A stretch of 64,000 nucleotides of DNA from Norana najaformis (taxonomy: Eukaryota > Annelida > Clitellata > Crassiclitellata > Hormogastridae): NCBI GenBank assembly GCA_964023275.1, contig OZ029916.1, positions 20,963,389 through 21,027,388 of the forward strand, read 5' to 3'. The translations under genes and the position numbers were made by a program. Every line of letters begins with the position of its first letter. Position 1 is the stretch's first letter. Under the pieces are notes generated by a model. The model was given only the letters and a program-made list of their open reading frames with translations, did no database searches and had not been told where the DNA came from. Positions 61,901-64,000 of the stretch are shown in pieces.

Positions 61901-64000
61901 TGTCAGTAAATAGAATTATGATCACGACAGCAGTGATGATGATAACAACACTGATGATGACAACGACATTGATAACAACAAAAAAGATGCTAACATGTAT
62001 ATTTATGCATCAGAGCATGCCAGGCTAGGAGCTTTTTCCTTGGTCAGTGTCAAAAGCACCTAGGACTAAGGGACTTGATATTCTAACATATTTGTTGAAT
62101 TCTTGATTCATTTCTAATACAGATTTTGTATGGCATACAAGTGGCACACACCATATCAGTGTACCATATGTAGGACATACGGAGCCAATTTGTGGAATTT
62201 TTCATATTCTCACCATATGTTCAGCACATGATGTGTTGTCGGGGTAGCAAAAATAATGATGACAATAATGGTGGCAATGAAGACAATGATAACGTTAACT
62301 GCTACCACACAAAGTGGCACGTATTTAAAATACGACTATAAAAAATTATACCTGTTTGTTGAGATAATTTGGAGCTGTTACAGGACATTCTGGGTCGAAT
62401 GGGTTCAGACACGGCAGCTCCTGATAGGCTGATGTAATTCCAGCCTATGAAAAAGCAGCTACAAAGTTTTACGCTCTACTTTGGCACTGCTGATAAGACA
62501 CCAGTAGGAACATTGAAGGTAAGCAGTAACTGTCTGTGGAATACCATTCCACCTGATGCCCACTTAGTCATTCATTATTTTGGAGTCAGTAAACTATTAC
62601 GAACAAAAGTTGGAAGGTTTATCAAGATGTCCTGTTGTCGATTGGCTTTGGTTGTGTTTGTTACGCAGTGAAAAGGTCCTCCAACCTTGAGACCATGAGA
62701 CTGAGCAGTTTCTACACAGGCATGCAAACAGGTACTACCTTTACCTTTAAATATTCTTTCCAACTCCTCAAACAAGGCCTTAACCTAAATCCCCACCCAA
62801 ATTTTTAACTGAAATTGTCAACTAAGTGTCAGCGATCAAGATTCACTTCTTAAGGTAAGTTTTCCCTTAAGTTGAGGTAAATTAAGGTGAGGTATAGTAA
62901 GTAGATGGAAGGAAGATAAGCTTAGGAAAGGCAAGATAAAATAAGTAAATGGAAGGTAATGTTGGGTCGTTATCTATTCCACATATATCCTAAAGCATCA
63001 AACAGTGCTCTGCAGTACTTAGTTACTTTTCAAGTGGAAATATTTTCCTGTGGATATGTGCCTCGTTGGTCGGTACCACACCATTTGCAGATCCTTCTTT
63101 CTGCAATTCAATTCATGCTAAGCATGCCTCGTTGTGCATCAGACCTCAACCATCTTTTTGGAATAATCTTCCAATGCATGTACATGCAAGCCTCAGCTCA
63201 ACATTCACATTCAGCTTACAATAAGTCAGACTCTTTCATATCAGTAGATAGCCACATGTGTGGCACTCCTGAGAGGTTCTTAGACGCACGAAGTGATTTG
63301 CGGTTGGAAGCAGTGGGGAAAAGACATTTGAACAGAAGCATCATTACCAGTGAAAATGCATCTTAGAAGGTTATCATCTGAACCAGTAAGAGAAAGACCC
63401 TAATTCCTCTCTCTAGAAATCGCTGTTCAAAAGCAGCTATATAATCATCATGATATATATATATATATATATAAACATATATGTAAGAGCAAGACAGCAA
63501 TGGGATAACCTCATCTTGTGGGTTTGTGGCTTGACATTTAATTGCAAACTTTGCAAAACCCATGCTCAGGAAGTGGACTCCAAATTCAAAGGTTAAAGGC
63601 ATTTCAACATTTTCCATCTGCTAAATATTGGTTTAATAGCTGCAATTCACATAATCATCAGTAACCTGTAACTGTCTACTTAAGAAAGCAAGATGGGCTC
63701 AATACAATAAAATACCAACTTTTATTCTGCTTCTATTGTGTAACAACTCATTAAAACCTTCTTCTTCAGAAACTATCTAGGCAAAAACCACAACTTGGTT
63801 TCACTCTATGTCTCACTTCTATCACAGTTTCAGAACAGTTCAATATAAATGTGCATATGTTTGTTCCATAATCATCATGAACACATTACATTCAAAGATT
63901 CTGCTTTGATTCATTATTACTTAATCTTCATGAAAGTTAAATTATTTATAAAGAACATGAAATTATTTATAAAGACTCACGAAAGGAACTGTTTTAAGAA
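40967..64000 (-). CDS. PTCH-like: Patched-family 12-TM protein with sterol-sensing domain (N-terminus beyond right edge)
   Basis: RND-superfamily membrane protein; classical Patched is the Hedgehog receptor that exports sterol from the inner leaflet. Exons in transcript order (descending): 64000-63981, 63620-63510, 62444-62352, 61501-61380, 58175-58028, 57481-57335, 56637-56479, 56379-56284, 55844-55719, 53904-53783, 52615-52422, 50878-50846, 50677-50621, 50318-50145, 49427-49283, 48488-48343, 47635-47464, 47182-47094, 46768-46580, 45935-45798, 45067-44925, 42817-42718, 42029-41730 and 41077-40967. Matches include PCLNPFDPECPVTAPN, QVLEAWQRVFTQ, GFGICSLLGLKFNVATVQ, VVGVYGMTHLNDSLSLREL and FYIYLSAWASN. 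About 1,040 residues are visible and roughly 280 are missing. Phase is continuous except in the central cytoplasmic loop (52615-50621), where exon choice is unresolved. The C-terminal tail is short, with no PPxY seen. Its last exon is supported only by phase. TM4 and TM10 relay acids are replaced. Confidence 0.93.
41730..42029 (-). CDS. Patched-family exon for the cytoplasmic tail
   Basis: A 100-codon exon, phase 0 at both ends, directly after the TM12 exon that ends LLSLIGPPAK. It is rich in Ser, Asn, Gln and Thr, and I see no recognised motif in it. PTCH C-terminal tails are poorly conserved. A good acceptor (TTGTACAG) and donor (GTAAGT) support it. The final exon 41077-40967 adds 36 codons then TGA. 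Another open frame over that exon exists and would give a different end. Confidence 0.75.
42968..43235 (-). mobile_element. Non-LTR 3' end (GCGCTGTAGAAAT family)
   Basis: AACTTATTCACTGGCACTCA and AAACAAAATTGATGAGGCAG followed by a CTTCAAGTGGAAGGCCTGAT region match the copies at 12.0-12.25 and 58.33-58.57 kb. It lies in the Patched-family intron between the TM11 and TM12 exons. Confidence 0.6.
43455..43645. mobile_element. MITE of about 190 bp with pogo-type terminal inverted repeats
   Basis: It starts TACACTGGAACCTCCT and ends AGGAGGGTCTGGTGTA, whose reverse complement is TACACCAGACCCTCCT. The two ends match at 13 of 16 positions. The interior is AT-rich with repeated TTATAATGA. The ends resemble those of the pogo-like element at 33452-34454, so that family may have mobilised it. 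Confidence 0.65.
43735..43820 (+). mobile_element. Non-LTR tail remnant (ATTAG-tailed family)
   Basis: TTGGTGCACCACCCACTGAT, GCCTTGGGTGTTATCACAG and GAAATCATTAAATTTAATG correspond to the 3' end at 30200-30285. Confidence 0.45.
44590..44700 (-). mobile_element. tRNA-derived SINE fragment (minus)
   Basis: The reverse complement shows TAACATAGCAGTGTAGTACA, CTTGGTGGGG and GAGGTCAGTAGTTCAGATTG, with A- and B-box spacing like a tRNA. It is diverged. The neighbouring 44100-44460 stretch looks repeat-derived but I could not assign it. Confidence 0.4.
45798..45935 (-). CDS. Patched-family exon carrying TM9-TM10 (GxGxE motif altered)
   Basis: It reads VTVLTIQVLGFLGLFGIGI and ends TVGIGFGAKFTVHLSL. 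The PTCH1 equivalent is ASVGIGVEFTVHVAL, aligned without gaps over 25 residues. The conserved Glu is Lys here (AAG on the minus strand, 45821-45819). It is phase 0 on both sides. The flanking FTVH is kept, so the alignment is secure. Confidence 0.92.
48302..48344. repeat. GACT/AACT microsatellite abutting a splice donor
   Basis: CTGACTGACTAACTAACTGA continues with GACTGACTGACT up to the exon edge at 48343. On the minus strand it is a (GTCA)n tract whose first unit provides the GTCAGT donor of the exon ending PFDKQR. Confidence 0.8.
48755..48835 (+). mobile_element. tRNA-derived SINE fragment (plus)
   Basis: TCTAGTGGTTGGCATGATGG (A-box half, very like the tRNA-Glu/Asp type TCTAGTGGTTAG) is followed by AGAGGTTCAAATGGTTACC (B-box half). 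There is no complete cloverleaf. Confidence 0.6.
51030..51580 (-). mobile_element. Unassigned decayed repeat
   Basis: A GC-richer segment with several overlapping short open frames on the minus strand and no family motif I can name. Its composition differs from the surrounding intron, which suggests an old transposon fragment. It is not a recognisable host exon. Confidence 0.3.
51695..51860 (-). mobile_element. tRNA-derived SINE (minus)
   Basis: Reverse complement: GCACGATGGTCTATCGGTAA (A-box region), GCAGTTGCGGGTTCAATTTC (B box), then a tail CTGGGCAAGTTGTTCGTGCA. This is the best preserved SINE head in the window. It lies in the Patched-family intron covering the central loop. Confidence 0.6.
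53090..53545 (+). mobile_element. Non-LTR retrotransposon ORF2 3' end (ATTAG-tailed family)
   Basis: The plus-strand frame reads AGPRIWNSLPSSVHSVSSL then IRSKLKSHPL near 53300-53395. This is the conserved terminal region of CR1/L2-like ORF2 proteins. A 3' UTR ends in AGATCAGATTAGATG near 53540. It is 5' truncated, and it links the ATTAG-tailed fragments elsewhere in the window to a coding element. Confidence 0.75.
56284..56379 (-). CDS. Patched-family exon carrying TM4 (GxGxD motif altered)
   Basis: The exon starts ILPFLIIGLGASDVFLTVQ. In PTCH1 the equivalent is VLPFLALGVGVDDVFLLAH, so the first of the two acidic residues (GVGVD) is Ser here. The codon is AGT on the minus strand at 56346-56344, and the following Asp is kept. 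It is phase 0 on both sides, with a clean acceptor (TTTCTTTTAG) and donor (GTAAGA). Confidence 0.92.
56800..56960 (+). mobile_element. Composite retroelement tail remnant
   Basis: GATTTTGACTGCACTTCTCC and ATCTGATGCAACCAACGATT match the ATTAG-tailed family. Downstream, from 56885, it passes into the short repeat shared with 38845-38915. Confidence 0.5.
57223..57300 (+). mobile_element. ATTAGATT-tailed non-LTR fragment
   Basis: GTGATGCCTTGTGCATTATG, ATAACAGCTCTACAGAAGTC and the tail TTAGATTAGATTAA match the 3' end at 30215-30285. It lies about 35 bp from the donor side of the Patched-family exon 57335-57481. Confidence 0.6.
57585..57690. repeat. Degenerate AAGGTAAG/TAAGCTAAG repeat
   Basis: Loose repetition of TAAGCTAAGGTAA, ATAAGGCAAGG and similar words. 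A similar tract lies at 62850-62960, and a related one around 49790-50010. Many words resemble splice donors on the plus strand, opposite to transcription. Confidence 0.5.
57822..57881 (-). pseudogene. Perfect 60-bp duplicate of part of the Patched-family exon 57335-57481
   Basis: 57822-57881 is identical to 57383-57442 over 60 bp. On the minus strand it encodes SNADDVYSFSLLNLKDCLEE. It sits in the intron upstream of the parent exon. It is preceded by CACCCGCTCCAG|GA, which could act as an acceptor in the correct phase 0, and is followed by in-frame codons to a stop near 57762. It is probably a recent insertion or duplication rather than a used exon. Confidence 0.85.
58323..58930 (-). mobile_element. 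Non-LTR retrotransposon ORF2 3' portion
   Basis: On the minus strand the motifs are GLKYLNKVLSFTYNTLQ then SSQHSYLCQLFT (the usual 'LLLTYKALNGLAPSYL' region), IGNHFLAIAAPLLWNK, and VFHSKLKALLFHKS. These are followed by the CTGTAGAAATCTTGAG tail at about 58323. Stops and frameshifts are present. It is the longest copy of this family in the window and defines the coding identity of the fragments at 11940, 13260, 37110 and 42968. Confidence 0.8.
59560..59690. repeat. AT and ACAT microsatellite cluster
   Basis: (TC)n, (TA)n and (CATA/CACA)n low-complexity tracts, with no gene content. Confidence 0.75.
60128..60178. repeat. TCTC/TGTC microsatellite
   Basis: CT-rich run TTCTCTCTCTCTCTGTCTGT continuing as TCTGTC/TCTC repeats. 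It accounts for the Ser/Leu-rich and Arg/Asp-rich open frames here. Confidence 0.85.
60526..60618. repeat. 18-bp tandem repeat, about five copies
   Basis: The unit CAGGTCAAAATCTCCACA is repeated head to tail with single-base changes (CCACA, CCGCA, CCTCA). It lies in the Patched-family intron between exons 61380-61501 and 58028-58175. Confidence 0.9.
60785..60890 (-). mobile_element. tRNA-derived SINE fragment (minus)
   Basis: The reverse complement reads AAGTCTAGCGATTGATGTGC and GGGTTGGTAGTTCAAATCCC, then TGCCAGGGCAGAAATTTG. The A and B boxes are well spaced and the B box is close to consensus. Confidence 0.6.
61695..62000. repeat. GAT/GACAAC-rich low-complexity stretch
   Basis: Alternating GATAATGATGATGACAACGA words with no coding role. 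It lies in the Patched-family intron between 62352 and 61501. Confidence 0.6.

Noticed and set aside
40967-64000. Dispatched or NPC1 instead of Patched
   Set aside because: The extracellular and linker motifs (QVLEAWQR, VYGMTHLNDSLSLREL, FYIYLSAWAS, PCLNP-DPECP-TAPN) match Patched better than Dispatched or NPC1, as far as I can recall those families.

Overview
The window is animal nuclear DNA. It has three intron-rich genes with GT-AG introns, all of bilaterian families, set among decayed transposons, tRNA-derived SINEs, microsatellites and a 12-kb minisatellite. Base composition is AT-rich outside the minisatellite. No gene here fixes the phylum. Unknown-species marine invertebrate (lophotrochozoan or invertebrate deuterostome) is a reasonable guess only. 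There is no bacterial, plasmid, phage or CRISPR content.

Layout: (1) 1-10.95 kb, minus strand: the 5' portion of a LAR-type receptor protein tyrosine phosphatase (PTPRD/F/S family). A 5' UTR exon lies beside a CpG-rich start region. It is followed by a signal-peptide exon, Ig1, Ig2 in two exons, Ig3, FNIII-1 and a second FNIII; the gene runs off the left edge. (2) 11-17.2 kb: a transposon graveyard with a Ty3/gypsy gag-protease relic broken by two oppositely oriented non-LTR retrotransposon tails. (3) 17.28-29.41 kb: a GC-rich 21-bp (and 18-bp) minisatellite with higher-order repeats of about 2,457 bp, bounded by imperfect direct repeats of about 140 bp. (4) 31.6-39.9 kb, plus strand: a complete 12-exon TATDN1 (TatD-family nuclease) gene, predicted 307 aa, with a fossil pogo-like transposon in an intron. 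(5) 41-64 kb, minus strand: a Patched-family 12-TM protein with its N-terminus beyond the right edge. It converges tail to tail on TATDN1 with about 1 kb between stop codons.

The most notable biology is in the Patched-family gene. Both intramembrane acidic residues of the RND cation-relay motifs appear replaced: TM4 GxGxD is G-L-G-A-S, and TM10 GxGxE is G-F-G-A-K. The fold-defining segments are otherwise well kept, so this may be a transport-dead Patched paralogue. The minisatellite with its nested higher-order structure and duplicated flanks, and a perfect 60-bp duplication of part of a Patched exon into the preceding intron, are the other main observations.

The three genes are functionally unrelated as far as their families tell: an axon-guidance and synaptic receptor phosphatase, a DNA nuclease, and a Hedgehog-receptor or sterol-transporter-like membrane protein. 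Exon coordinates come from reading splice sites and reading-frame phase by eye against remembered family sequences. Coordinates of repeats are approximate at their edges.
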